From Bog-473 sp963779735 (GTDB taxonomy: Bacteria > Actinomycetota > Acidimicrobiia > Acidimicrobiales > RAAP-2), in contig CAVZZJ010000004.1 of NCBI GenBank assembly GCA_963779735.1, positions 186,001 to 250,000 on the forward strand: a stretch of 64,000 nucleotides of DNA. Reading direction: 5' to 3'. Of this stretch, positions 42,335-50,638 are shown piece by piece. The notes under the pieces are model-generated. The model did not search any database. It was given only the letters and a program-made list of their open reading frames with translations, and was not told where the DNA came from. The translations under genes were made by a program, and so were the position numbers. Position 1 is the first letter of the stretch, and each line of letters starts with the position of its first letter.

Positions 42335-42847
42335 GTGACCATCTACGACCGGAGTTTCGGACGTTATCTGGAGGACTTCGTCCCGGGCGACGTGTACCGG
42401 CACTGGCCGGGCAAGACGGTCACCGCGGCCGACGACCACCTCTTCTGCATGATCACCATGAACCATCACCCGCTGCACACCGACGAGTGGTTCGCCGAGC
42501 ACGAGACGGTGCACGGCAAGAACGTCGTGGTCGGCAACCTCGTCTACTCCCTGGCCCTCGGCATGAGCGTGCCCGACGTCAGCGGGTCGTGCATCGCCAA
42601 CCTCGAGGTCGAGTCGCTCGTGCACCGATCGCCGACCTTCCACGGCGACACCCTCTACGCGGAGTCGCGGGTGCTCGCCGCCGTCCCCTCTTCGTCCAAG
42701 CCCGACCGGGGCATCGTCACGGTCGAGACCAAGGCCTTCAACCAGCGGGGCGAAGAGGTCTGCTACTTCCGGCGCAAGCTGATGGTGTGGAAGCAGGCCC
42801 ATGCACCGGCACGCCGCCGCCCCTACGCCGACGACGTCTGGGACTGA
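42335..42847 (+). CDS. MaoC-like hot-dog hydratase (mesaconyl-CoA hydratase-like)
   Basis: A 170-residue (R)-specific enoyl-CoA hydratase-like protein of the MaoC group. YLEDFVPGDVYRHWPGKTVTAADDHLF is the start, TMNHHPLHTD holds the hydratase-type catalytic Asp/His pattern, GKNVVVGNLVYSLALGMSV and GDTLYAESRV complete the hot-dog fold. Its overall sequence resembles actinobacterial mesaconyl-CoA hydratase-type proteins, which could pair with the CitE-like lyase at 38597. GTG start at 42335. The last 47 nt overlap the glycosylase gene in another frame. Confidence 0.82.
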   Translation: MTIYDRSFGRYLEDFVPGDVYRHWPGKTVTAADDHLFCMITMNHHPLHTDEWFAEHETVHGKNVVVGNLVYSLALGMSVPDVSGSCIANLEVESLVHRSPTFHGDTLYAESRVLAAVPSSSKPDRGIVTVETKAFNQRGEEVCYFRRKLMVWKQAHAPARRRPYADDVWD

Positions 42848-43736
42848 ACCCCCCTCGGCGGGCCGAGCCCGGCGCTTCCGAGGCCGGATGCTCGAGTGGG
42901 GGGCGTCGAACCGCCGCGATCTCCCCTGGCGAGCCACGCGTGATCCGTGGCGGATCCTGGTGAGCGAGGTGATGTTGCAGCAGACGCAGGCCGATCGGGT
43001 CGTCGGGTACTACCGTGCGTTCCTGCGCGCCTACCCCAACGCCGGCGCATGTGCCCGGGCCAGGCCGGGCGACGTGGTGCGGCTCTGGTCGGGTTTGGGC
43101 TACAACCGCCGGGCGCTCAATCTGCACCGGTCTGCCGTGGCGATCGAGGACGAGCACGGAGGTGCCGTCCCCGCCGACGAGCGAGCCCTGCGCGCGCTGC
43201 CCGGCGTCGGGCCCTACACCGCCCGGGCGGTGCGGTCGTTCGCCTTCGGGGCCGACGTGGCGACGGTCGACACCAACGTGCTGCGAGTCCTGGCCCGCGG
43301 CGTGGCCGGCGCCGGGGTGACGATGGGCGAGGCCCAGTCGATCGCCGACCGCTTGCTGCCGGTTGGACGGTCGTGGGAGTTCAACCAGGCCATGTTCGAT
43401 CTGGGTGCCACGGTGTGCACCGCAGCCCGCCCTTCGTGCGGCCTCTGCCCCCTGCGCCGGCAGTGCCGATGGAAACGCCGAGGCCTCTCGGATCCCGACC
43501 CCTGGCGCGGCTCGCCCTCGGTGCGCCCGCAGGCTCCCTTCGACGGATCGGACCGCCAAGGGCGCGGCCGTCTCGTCCATGCGCTGCGCCGCAGCGCCGT
43601 GCCCGAGACCATGGTGGCGTCGGCCTGCGGATGGCCCGATGACCCGGCACGGGCGCAACGGATCACGGCATCCCTCGTCGAGGAGGGCTTTGCCGAGTGG
43701 ACCGCCGGCCGGTCGCCGGTGCTGCGACTGCGCTGA
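42801..43736 (+). CDS. mutY: A/G-specific adenine glycosylase (MutY-type, short form)
   Basis: A HhH-GPD base-excision enzyme of 311 aa that removes adenine opposite 8-oxoguanine. LPWRATRDPWRILVSEVMLQQTQADRVVGYY, the helix-hairpin-helix LPGVGPYTARAVRSFAF with catalytic Asp in VATVDTNVLRV, and the 4Fe-4S cluster Cys in the spacing C-x6-C-x2-C-x5-C (CTAARPSCGLCPLRRQC) are all present. The tail lacks the NUDIX-like 8-oxoG recognition domain that many MutY proteins carry, and instead has a short winged-helix-like end. The cluster makes this enzyme a client of the SUF system encoded downstream. ATG 42801 overlaps the previous gene. Confidence 0.88.
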   Translation: MHRHAAAPTPTTSGTEPPSAGRARRFRGRMLEWGASNRRDLPWRATRDPWRILVSEVMLQQTQADRVVGYYRAFLRAYPNAGACARARPGDVVRLWSGLGYNRRALNLHRSAVAIEDEHGGAVPADERALRALPGVGPYTARAVRSFAFGADVATVDTNVLRVLARGVAGAGVTMGEAQSIADRLLPVGRSWEFNQAMFDLGATVCTAARPSCGLCPLRRQCRWKRRGLSDPDPWRGSPSVRPQAPFDGSDRQGRGRLVHALRRSAVPETMVASACGWPDDPARAQRITASLVEEGFAEWTAGRSPVLRLR

Positions 43737-43779
43737 GGTACCGGGTGCGCCGCCAGACGACTGCGGTATCGTCGGAACG

Positions 43780-44634
43780 GTGAAAGTGACGTTCTATGGC
43801 GTCCGGGGGTCGTGTCCGTGTTCGGGGGATCGCTACCGGCGATACGGGGGGAACACGTCGTGCCTCGTGATCGACGTGGAGGGGGACGAGCCGCTCATCG
43901 TGGATCTGGGCACCGGGTTGCGCCCTCTGGGCGAGGAGTTGCGCCGCGAGGCCCGGGCAGCGGGGAGACCGGTGCATGCCACCGCCCTGCTTACCCACCT
44001 CCACTTCGACCACATACTGGGCCTGCCGTTCTTCGCCCCCCTCCATGACCCGTCGACCCGGCTCACCGTCCATGGCCCGGCACAGGCCAAGGGAACGCTG
44101 AAGGATGCGCTGAACGCCGCGGTTCGCCCGCCCGTCTTCCCCATCCTGATGGACGAGTGCCAGGGCGAGCTGATCACCATCGACACGAGGGACGAGGACT
44201 TCTCCATCGGCTCGGCCAAGGTGATGGCGCGGGCCGTCCCCCATTCCGGCACCACCTTGGGCTACCGGATTGAGGCAGAGGGCCGATCCATCGCCTACCT
44301 GCCCGACCACCAGGCGCCGGCCGATCGCCGCACCATCGCCCCCGCCGTCCTCGAGCTGTGCCACGACGTCGATCTCCTGCTGCACGACGGCCAGTACACC
44401 GAGGAAGAATGTGCGTCGAGAGCCGACTGGGGCCATTCGACCGCAGAGTTCGCCGTGCGCGTGGCGGTGGAGTCCCACGCCAAGCGGCTCTTGCTGACCC
44501 ATCACGACCCGGCGCACGACGACCCCGAACTCGACCGCATCCTGTCGCAGGCTCGTCGGCTGCCCGAGGCCGAGGCGATCGAGGACGTGTCCTCGGCCGT
44601 GGAGTCCCAGTCCATAGACCTCGGGCGGGTGTAG
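43780..44634 (+). CDS. MBL-fold metallo-hydrolase
   Basis: A 284-residue metallo-beta-lactamase-fold protein. VTFYGVRGSCPCSGDRYRRYGGNTSC opens it, the metal-binding LLTHLHFDHILGLPFFAPL follows, and later PHSGTTLGYRI, AYLPDH and LLLTHHDPAHDD provide further His and Asp ligands. The opening YGVRGSCP...YGGNTSC is shared with MBL proteins fused to or acting like phosphodiesterases. Substrate unknown. GTG 43780 is preferred. The flavin reductase gene starts directly after its TAG. Confidence 0.85.
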   Translation: MKVTFYGVRGSCPCSGDRYRRYGGNTSCLVIDVEGDEPLIVDLGTGLRPLGEELRREARAAGRPVHATALLTHLHFDHILGLPFFAPLHDPSTRLTVHGPAQAKGTLKDALNAAVRPPVFPILMDECQGELITIDTRDEDFSIGSAKVMARAVPHSGTTLGYRIEAEGRSIAYLPDHQAPADRRTIAPAVLELCHDVDLLLHDGQYTEEECASRADWGHSTAEFAVRVAVESHAKRLLLTHHDPAHDDPELDRILSQARRLPEAEAIEDVSSAVESQSIDLGRV

Positions 44635-45111
44635 GTGACGGGCCTCGATCAGGCCCGGTTCCGTGAGGTGCTCGGCCACTTCGCCACCGGCATCACCATC
44701 GTCACGGCAATGGATGGTGGGGAGCCCGTCGGCTTCTCCTGCCAATCATTCGCCGCCCTCTCCCTCGATCCACCCATGGTGATCCTGGCTCCGGCCAAGA
44801 GCTCGACCAGCTGGCCGCGCATCGCGCGGGCCGGCGCGTTCTGCGTCAACATCCTGGGGGAGCACCAGGAAGCCGAGTGCCGCGCCTTCGCCCTCTCCGG
44901 CGCCGACAAGTTCTCCGGCGTGGACTGGACGCCCGGCGTCACCGGCGCCCCCCTCATCGCGGGTTCGCTGGCCATCGTGGAGTGCCGGCTCGGGGCGATT
45001 TACGAAGGCGGCGACCACGAGCTGGTCACGGGGCACGTCGTGACCGTGGGTGTCGGGCAAGGCTCGCCGCTGCTGTTCTACCGCTCGGGGTTCGGACGCT
45101 TCGTCCCCTGA
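44635..45111 (+). CDS. Flavin reductase family protein (DIM6/NTAB)
   Basis: A 158-residue FMN-binding split-barrel protein. FREVLGHFATGITIVTAMDGGEPVGFSCQSFAALSLDPPMVILAP is the diagnostic FMN region and ITIV...GFSCQSFAAL the core; FCVNILGEHQE and HVVTVGVGQGSPLLFYRSGF are the remaining signatures. Such proteins supply reduced flavin to two-component monooxygenases or reduce quinone-like compounds. The GTG start at 44635 follows the previous stop with no gap. No monooxygenase partner is nearby. Confidence 0.88.
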   Translation: MTGLDQARFREVLGHFATGITIVTAMDGGEPVGFSCQSFAALSLDPPMVILAPAKSSTSWPRIARAGAFCVNILGEHQEAECRAFALSGADKFSGVDWTPGVTGAPLIAGSLAIVECRLGAIYEGGDHELVTGHVVTVGVGQGSPLLFYRSGFGRFVP

Positions 45112-45132
45112 CCACACTGCTACGGTTCCCCG

Positions 45133-45684
45133 ATGCCCGAGCTCATCTCCTCCACGACCATTGACGACGTCGTGCTGGTCCGGCCGGACGTCCACGGGGA
45201 CCAGAGGGGACGTTTCGTAGAGACCTACCGTCGCAGCTGGCTCCCCCTCGGCCGGGAGATGGTCCAGGGCAACCGGTCCGAGAAGCAAGCCGGCGCACTG
45301 GTGGGACTCCACTACCACCTGCACCAGGCCGACTACTGGTACCTGCTACGGGGGCGGGCGCGGGTGGTGCTGCACGACCTTCGCCAGGGCTCCGCCACCG
45401 ATGGTGCAACCGAGGTCATCGATCTCGACGGTGACGTCGACCAGGGCCTGTTCATTCCGCCGGGCGTGGCCCACGGTTTCGCCGCGTTGACGGACGTGCT
45501 GCTGTGGTACCTGGTCGACGGGTACTACAACGACTCCGACGAGCTGGGCCTGGCCTGGGACGATCCGGCCGTGACCGCCGACTGGGGTGTGACCGATCCC
45601 GTCATGTCTGCGCGCGACCGGGCCAATCCGCGGCGCGAAGCCATCGCGGACGGCCTGCGACCCCGAACGGTCATGCGCACATAA
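45133..45684 (+). CDS. dTDP-4-dehydrorhamnose 3,5-epimerase (RmlC) family protein
   Basis: A 183-residue cupin. RPDVHGDQRGRFVETYRRSWL, NRSEKQAGALVGLHYHLHQADYWYLLRGRARVVLHDLR and IPPGVAHGFAALTDVLLWYLVDGYYN match the RmlC-type epimerase fold with the catalytic His (GLHYH). No rmlA/B/D genes are in view, so it may act on a different nucleotide sugar, or serve in cell-wall rhamnose synthesis with partners elsewhere. ATG 45133 is the start, 21 nt after the flavin reductase stop. Confidence 0.82.
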   Translation: MPELISSTTIDDVVLVRPDVHGDQRGRFVETYRRSWLPLGREMVQGNRSEKQAGALVGLHYHLHQADYWYLLRGRARVVLHDLRQGSATDGATEVIDLDGDVDQGLFIPPGVAHGFAALTDVLLWYLVDGYYNDSDELGLAWDDPAVTADWGVTDPVMSARDRANPRREAIADGLRPRTVMRT

Positions 45685-45746
45685 GACGCAGAAACGACCG
45701 CTGCCGCGGTTCCGTGTCGCCGACGCGTCCTGTTGAATAGAAGGCG

Positions 45747-46595
45747 GTGCTGATCGAAGGGATCGTGGCGGCGGTAGTGGTGCTGGGGCTGGCGATCGTG
45801 GTGCTCACGAGGCGGCGCTCGCACGACGACGTTCACTCGGTCGAGGGCTACCACCGCTCGCTGCACACCCTCGAGCACATCAACGCCCATCCGACCGCCC
45901 CCGCACGGGAGCCCGAGGGCGCCGCCCGCCTGGCCGGAACCCCGTCGGTCCGAGTGACCGACCCCCAATGGGCCGCTCCACCTCCCGATCCGGGCGTCCC
46001 CGTGCGCTTCGACGACACCGATCACGAGGCGGGCGTCCCTCCGCCGCGCGTCGTGGTCCAGCGGGACAAGGCGATGAGCTCCATCGACCATCGGCCCCGG
46101 CGCCTCGCCGCTCCGGCCATGGCCGTCGCCGCCGTCATCGTGCTCGTCATCGTCCTCCTGGTGACCGGTTCGCACACGGTGTCCCCCCCGGGACACCATC
46201 GCGGCACGTCCACCCGCCCGAAGGCGGGCGTACCGGCGTCGACGACCACCTCCACCACTTCGGCGCCGGCACCGGCGGTCTCACTGCCGCAGTCCGTCAC
46301 GCCCTCGGTTGCGACGTATGAGGTGCCCACCAGCGAGTTCACCCTGGCCCTCTCGGCCACATCGGGCGCGTGCTGGGTCGACGCCACGAACTCGGCGTCC
46401 GGATCGACGCTCTTCACGGGCACCCTGCAGCCCGGGGACAGCCAGACGGTGGCGGCCAGCGGACCGGTCACCCTCCTGGTCGGGGCGCCCACGGTGCTCG
46501 CCGCATCGGTGGACGGGACGGCGGTCACCCTGCCGCCCGGCTTCCACACGCCGTTCACCATGCGCTTCGTGACGGCCGGTTCGCCGGCGACCTAG
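45747..46595 (+). CDS. Membrane protein with RodZ-C-like (DUF4115) domain
   Basis: A 282-residue protein with two hydrophobic segments: an N-terminal anchor (IEGIVAAVVVLGLAIVVLT) and a second near residues 125-147 (AAPAMAVAAVIVLVIVLLVTG), then a Thr/Pro-rich linker and an all-beta C-terminal domain (FTLALSATSGACWVDAT, TLFTGTLQPGDSQTVAASGPVTLLVGAP, TAVTLPP) that resembles the extracytoplasmic DUF4115 domain of RodZ. A RodZ HTH domain is not present. GTG 45747 start. It probably sits in the membrane and may interact with wall synthesis, but this is only inference. Confidence 0.7.
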   Translation: MLIEGIVAAVVVLGLAIVVLTRRRSHDDVHSVEGYHRSLHTLEHINAHPTAPAREPEGAARLAGTPSVRVTDPQWAAPPPDPGVPVRFDDTDHEAGVPPPRVVVQRDKAMSSIDHRPRRLAAPAMAVAAVIVLVIVLLVTGSHTVSPPGHHRGTSTRPKAGVPASTTTSTTSAPAPAVSLPQSVTPSVATYEVPTSEFTLALSATSGACWVDATNSASGSTLFTGTLQPGDSQTVAASGPVTLLVGAPTVLAASVDGTAVTLPPGFHTPFTMRFVTAGSPAT

Positions 46596-48722
46596 GTCAT
46601 ACCCAGTGCGTCGAGGAGGAAGGCGAAGACCAGGGCCTCCTCCTTCCACGAGTCATAGCGCCCCGACGGCCCGCCATGGCCCGCCCCCAGCTCGGTCCGC
46701 AACAGGACCTTGGTCGAGGGTGAGAGCGCCCGGATCTTGGCCACCCATTTGGCCGGCTCCCAGTAGCCCACCCGCGGGTCGTTCAGGCCGGCGGTGACCA
46801 GGAGGCTCGGGTAGGTGCCGGTGGTCACGTTGTCGTACGGCGAGTAGGACAGGATCCGGAGGTAGGCCTCCTCGTCGGCCAGAGGGTTGCCCCATTCCTC
46901 CCATTCGCCCACCGTGAGCGGGAGATCGGCGTCCAGCATGGTGGTCAGGCAGTCGACGAAGGGAACCTCGGCCACCAGGGTCGAGAAGAGCTCGGGCGCG
47001 ATGTTGGCGACGGCGCCGATGAGGAGCCCCCCGGCGGACCCACCCCGACCGGCCAGGGCGTCCGGTCGGGCGATGCCCGCGGTCACCAGGTGGCGGGCGC
47101 AGGCGATGAAGTCACCGAACGTGTTGGCCTTGTGCTCCATCCTCCCGCTCTCGTACCACGCCCGTCCCAACTCCCCGCCGCCACGCACATGCGCCACGGC
47201 GTAGACCATGCCGCGGTCCAGCAGCGAGAGCCGGTGATGCGAGAACGCCGGATCGATGGAGATCTCATAGGCACCGTATCCATACAGGAGGCAGGGGGCG
47301 GGCAGTTCGAGCCCCCGGCGGTGCACGAGGGAGATCGGCACCCGCGTCCCGTCGTCGGCCACGGCCCACACCCGTGCCGTGGTGTAGCACTCGGGATCGA
47401 AGTCGCCCAGTACCGGCGCCTGCTTCAGCAGGGTCTCGCGCCGCGTGTCGAGCGTGATCTGCAGCACGGACGACGGCGTCGCCATGGAAGTGCGGCCGAA
47501 TCGGAGAGTGGTCACCGTCGGTTCGGGGTTGGCGCCCAGCCACGACGACGACGGGCTCTCGGCCGAGGGCACGACCCAGCTCTGTGCCAGGAGGTCCCCG
47601 CCCAGAGGATCGTCGCCGGGCGCGAGCGGCACGACGCGGACCAAGGTCTCGGCGTCGGCCCGCTCGCTGAGCACGAGCACGTCGCAGAAGGCGTCGACAT
47701 CCTCCACGCGCACGCCGGGGCGGTGGGGGATGACCTCCCGCCAGCCGTCGGCCCCGCCGGCGAGGACCGTGTCCGGTGCGGCCAGGACCCGGAAGTCCTG
47801 CGCCTCGGCGTTGGTCATCACGACGAACCAACCCGGCGCGCCGCTCCTCTTTGGACCGAGGTGGTCCACGGCGTACTCACGACCCTCCCGGCGGGGAATG
47901 ACGACGCGTGGCTCGGACGTCGGGTCGTCGGCCGATATGGCCAGCCACTCGGTCGCGTTGGTGCTGTGCAGGGAGACCAGGACGAACGCCCCGTCACGGG
48001 TGCGACCGGTGCCGAGCGAGAAGCGTCGGTCGGCCTCCTCGACGACCATGCGGTCCACCGCGGGATCGGTGCCGAGCCGGTGCCGCCACAGCTGGTACGG
48101 GCGCATGGCCTCGTCGAGGCGCACGTAGAACACGACGTCTGACCGGCTTGACCAGGCCAGGCCGTACCCCGTGTCGGGCACCACCTCGGCGGGGCCGTCG
48201 GACAGCCCGTCTGCGCCGATCGATCGGAAGCGGAGCTCGTAGCGCTCGTCCCCCGCCGTGTCGGTCCCGTAGGCCAGCACCCGGTGGTCGGGGCTGACCA
48301 CCGCCGTGCCGAGGGCGAAGTAGTCGTGCCCCTCGGCCAGCACGTTCTCGTCCAGCAGGATCTCCTCGTCCCCGCCCGGTTCGCCCGCCGGGGGGAGCTC
48401 ATCGACATCCGCGGCGGGCCGGCGGCAGTGGATGGGGTAGCTCTTGCCCTCCTCGGAACGCCCGTAGTACCACCACGGCCCGCGCCGGGAGGGCACCGAC
48501 ATGTCCGTCTCCTTGATCCGGGCCTTCATCTCCTCGAACAGGTCGGCGCGCAGGCCCGCCAGCGGGCCGAGCACCTCTTCGGTGTGGACGTTCTCGGACT
48601 CCAGGTAGGCCCGGACCTCGGGGTCGTCGCGCTCGGCGGAGCCAGTACCAGGGGTCGACCCGGTCGCGGCCGAAGGCGGTCAGGACGTGGGGCCGCGGGG
48701 CTGCGCGGGGTGGTGTTGCCAT
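46592..48722 (-). CDS. ptrB: Oligopeptidase B (S9A prolyl oligopeptidase family), apparent frameshift near its start
   Basis: A serine peptidase that cuts short peptides after basic residues. The catalytic domain is at the C-terminus: Ser in GGSAGGLLIGAV, Asp in AGLNDPRVGYWEP, His in LGAGHGGPSGR. The N-terminal beta-propeller is also present (MSVPSRRGPWWYYGRSEEGKSYP). The long open frame begins only at 48574, but MATPPRAAPRPHVLTAFGRDRVDPWYWLR, the normal start, lies in another frame from 48722; removing one base within 48635-48642 joins them and gives ERDDPEVRAYLESENV. A sequence error is likelier than a broken gene because the downstream frame is intact for over 600 codons. Confidence 0.85.
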
Positions 48723-48784
48723 GCCAGGAGCCTGCCACGCGGGCGACACAGCGGTGACAGGGGTTACCGTTTCGGCTGGCCCGG

Positions 48785-48802
48785 GTAGTTGTTACTATCT
48801 AC
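48785..48802 (+). promoter_or_regulatory. Dyad over the predicted sufB -10 region
   Basis: GTAGTTGTTACTATCTAC (48785-48802) contains TAGT-N4-ACTA inside GTAG-N10-CTAC, and overlaps a -10-like TACTAT (48793-48798); no good -35 is visible. The minus-strand sufC gene also starts below a TAGTAGACT box. This may be an operator for a SUF regulator, but no regulator gene lies beside it. Confidence 0.3.
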
Positions 48803-48838
48803 ATAGGGGAAATACCTCCCCCTGACCTGAGGAGCCCA

Positions 48839-50239
48839 ATGGCGACAACGGATCTCGATCTCGGTCGCTACCAGCTCGGCTGGAGCGACGCCGAGGACTA
48901 CATCTTCAAGCCCAAGAAGGGCCTGAACGAGTCCATCGTGCGTGAGATGTCCGAAATGAAGAACGAGCCCGAATGGATGCGGGACTTCCGCCTGAAGTCG
49001 CTGCGCCACTTCGAGCGCAAGCCCATGGCGCCGTGGTTCGCGGCGCGCATGCCAGCTCTCGACTTCGACGACATCTACTACTACATAAAGCCCACGGGCG
49101 GCCAGGTCGACGACTGGGAGGACCTGCCCGACGCCATCAAGAACACCTACGAGAAGCTGGGGATCCCCGAGGCCGAGCGCAAGTACCTCTCGGGAGTGAC
49201 GGCGCAGTACGAGAGCGAGGTCGTCTTTCACCGCAACCGGGCCGACCTCGAGGAACAGGGCGTGCTGTTCTGCGACATGGACACCGCGGTCCGGGACTAC
49301 CCCGAGCACGTCCGCCGGTGGTTCGGCACCCTCATCCCGCCCAACGACAACAAGTTCGCCGCCCTCAATTCGGCCGTGTGGTCGGGGGGGTCGTTCATCT
49401 ACGTGCCGCCCGGTGTCAAGGTCGACATGCCCCTCCAGGCGTACTTCCGGATCAACGCGGAGAACATGGGCCAGTTCGAGCGCACCTTGATCATCGCCGA
49501 CGAGGGCTCCCAGGTGCACTACATCGAGGGATGCTCGGCCCCGGTGTACTCGACCGACTCCCTGCACTCGGCCGTCGTTGAGCTGGTGGCGCTCCAGGGC
49601 GCGCGCATCACCTACACGACGATCCAGAACTGGTCCACCAACGTCTACAACCTCGTCACCAAGCGGGCCCGCTGCGAGGCGGAGGCGCATGTCGAGTGGA
49701 TCGACGGGAACATCGGCTCGCGCCTGACGATGAAGTACCCGTCCGTCTACCTCATGGGCCCCAAGGCCTCGGGCGAGGTCCTCTCGGTCGCCTACGCCGG
49801 CGCGGGCCAGCACCAGGACGCCGGGGCCAAGATGTTCCACGTCGCCCCCGAGACCACCTCGACCATCGTCTCCAAGTCGATCTCCAAGGACGGCGGCATC
49901 ACGACCTACCGGGGCAAGGTGCACGTCGATCCGGGTGCCACCGGCGTCAAGTCGTTCGTGCGCTGCGACGCCCTCCTACTCGACGACCAGTCGACCTCGG
50001 AGACCAAGCCCTACATGGAGGTCGGTGAGCGCGACGCCCGCATCGGCCACGAGGCCACCGTCTCGAAGGTGGGTGACGACCAGCTCTTCTACCTGATGAG
50101 CCGCGGGCTCTCGGAGAGCCAGGCGATGGGCATGATCGTGAACGGTTTCATTGATCCCGTCACCCGGACCCTTCCGATGGAGTACGCCGTCGAGTGGAGC
50201 CGGCTCATTGAGCTGCAGATGGAGGGCTCCGTCGGCTGA
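48839..50239 (+). CDS. sufB: Fe-S cluster assembly scaffold SufB
   Basis: The 466-residue scaffold protein of the SufBC2D complex. KGLNESIVREMSEMKNEPEWMRDFRLKSL, QYESEVVFHR, AVWSGGSFIYVPPGV, HYIEGCSAPVYSTDSLHSAVVELV, and GDDQLFYLMSRGLSESQAM match SufB, including a Cys in the IEGCSAP region and later conserved acidic and Cys residues such as CDALLLDDQSTSETKPY. RBS GAGGAG (48829-48834) supports ATG 48839. It begins the plus-strand SUF arm; sufD, a Rieske protein and a sufC paralogue follow after an intervening opposite-strand gene. Confidence 0.97.
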   Translation: MATTDLDLGRYQLGWSDAEDYIFKPKKGLNESIVREMSEMKNEPEWMRDFRLKSLRHFERKPMAPWFAARMPALDFDDIYYYIKPTGGQVDDWEDLPDAIKNTYEKLGIPEAERKYLSGVTAQYESEVVFHRNRADLEEQGVLFCDMDTAVRDYPEHVRRWFGTLIPPNDNKFAALNSAVWSGGSFIYVPPGVKVDMPLQAYFRINAENMGQFERTLIIADEGSQVHYIEGCSAPVYSTDSLHSAVVELVALQGARITYTTIQNWSTNVYNLVTKRARCEAEAHVEWIDGNIGSRLTMKYPSVYLMGPKASGEVLSVAYAGAGQHQDAGAKMFHVAPETTSTIVSKSISKDGGITTYRGKVHVDPGATGVKSFVRCDALLLDDQSTSETKPYMEVGERDARIGHEATVSKVGDDQLFYLMSRGLSESQAMGMIVNGFIDPVTRTLPMEYAVEWSRLIELQMEGSVG

Positions 50240-50275
50240 ACGGCGCGCCGATTGGCGGCGTGGCACCATGGTGCG

Positions 50276-50620
50276 GTGCCCATGCGTGAGGAGTGCATCC
50301 ACTTTCAGAGCCGCACCTACGCCTCGGGGGAGGCCGCCCGCTTCTGCGTGCTCGACCTGGCGCCAGAAGCACCGTGGCGCTGCCCCGAAAACTGCCCCTC
50401 GTACCACCGGCGGCTGGCCGACGTCGGCTGGGTGCACGGCAGCCTGGTCGAGCCGGCCCTGGAGGAAGAGCCCGGAGCGGGCGGTGCCGATGTGGCCGCC
50501 TTCTTGAACTCGGTGGAGGACATCGTCAACGACGTCGCCCCCTCGGTGTTGGCCGAGGTCCGCGCCGAGGACGCCCGCAAGGAACGTTCCAACAGCCGGT
50601 GGTGGCGCCGGCGGCGCTGA
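50276..50620 (+). CDS. Small Cys-containing protein of unknown function beside sufB
   Basis: A 114-residue protein 36 nt after sufB, with candidate starts GTG 50276 and ATG 50282. Its first half is EECIHFQSRTYASGEAARFCVLDLAPEAPWRCPENCPSYHRR, four Cys and a His spaced like a metal or Fe-S site (C-x16-17-C-x12-C-x3-C); the second half is acidic and helical with an RSNSRWWRRRR-like basic end. I do not recognise a family. Its place between sufB and sufD, with regularly spaced Cys, suggests a SUF accessory protein or a simple metal-binding partner, but nothing more is shown. Confidence 0.7.
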   Translation: MPMREECIHFQSRTYASGEAARFCVLDLAPEAPWRCPENCPSYHRRLADVGWVHGSLVEPALEEEPGAGGADVAAFLNSVEDIVNDVAPSVLAEVRAEDARKERSNSRWWRRRR

Positions 50621-50638
50621 CCTGGGCCGGCGGTACTG

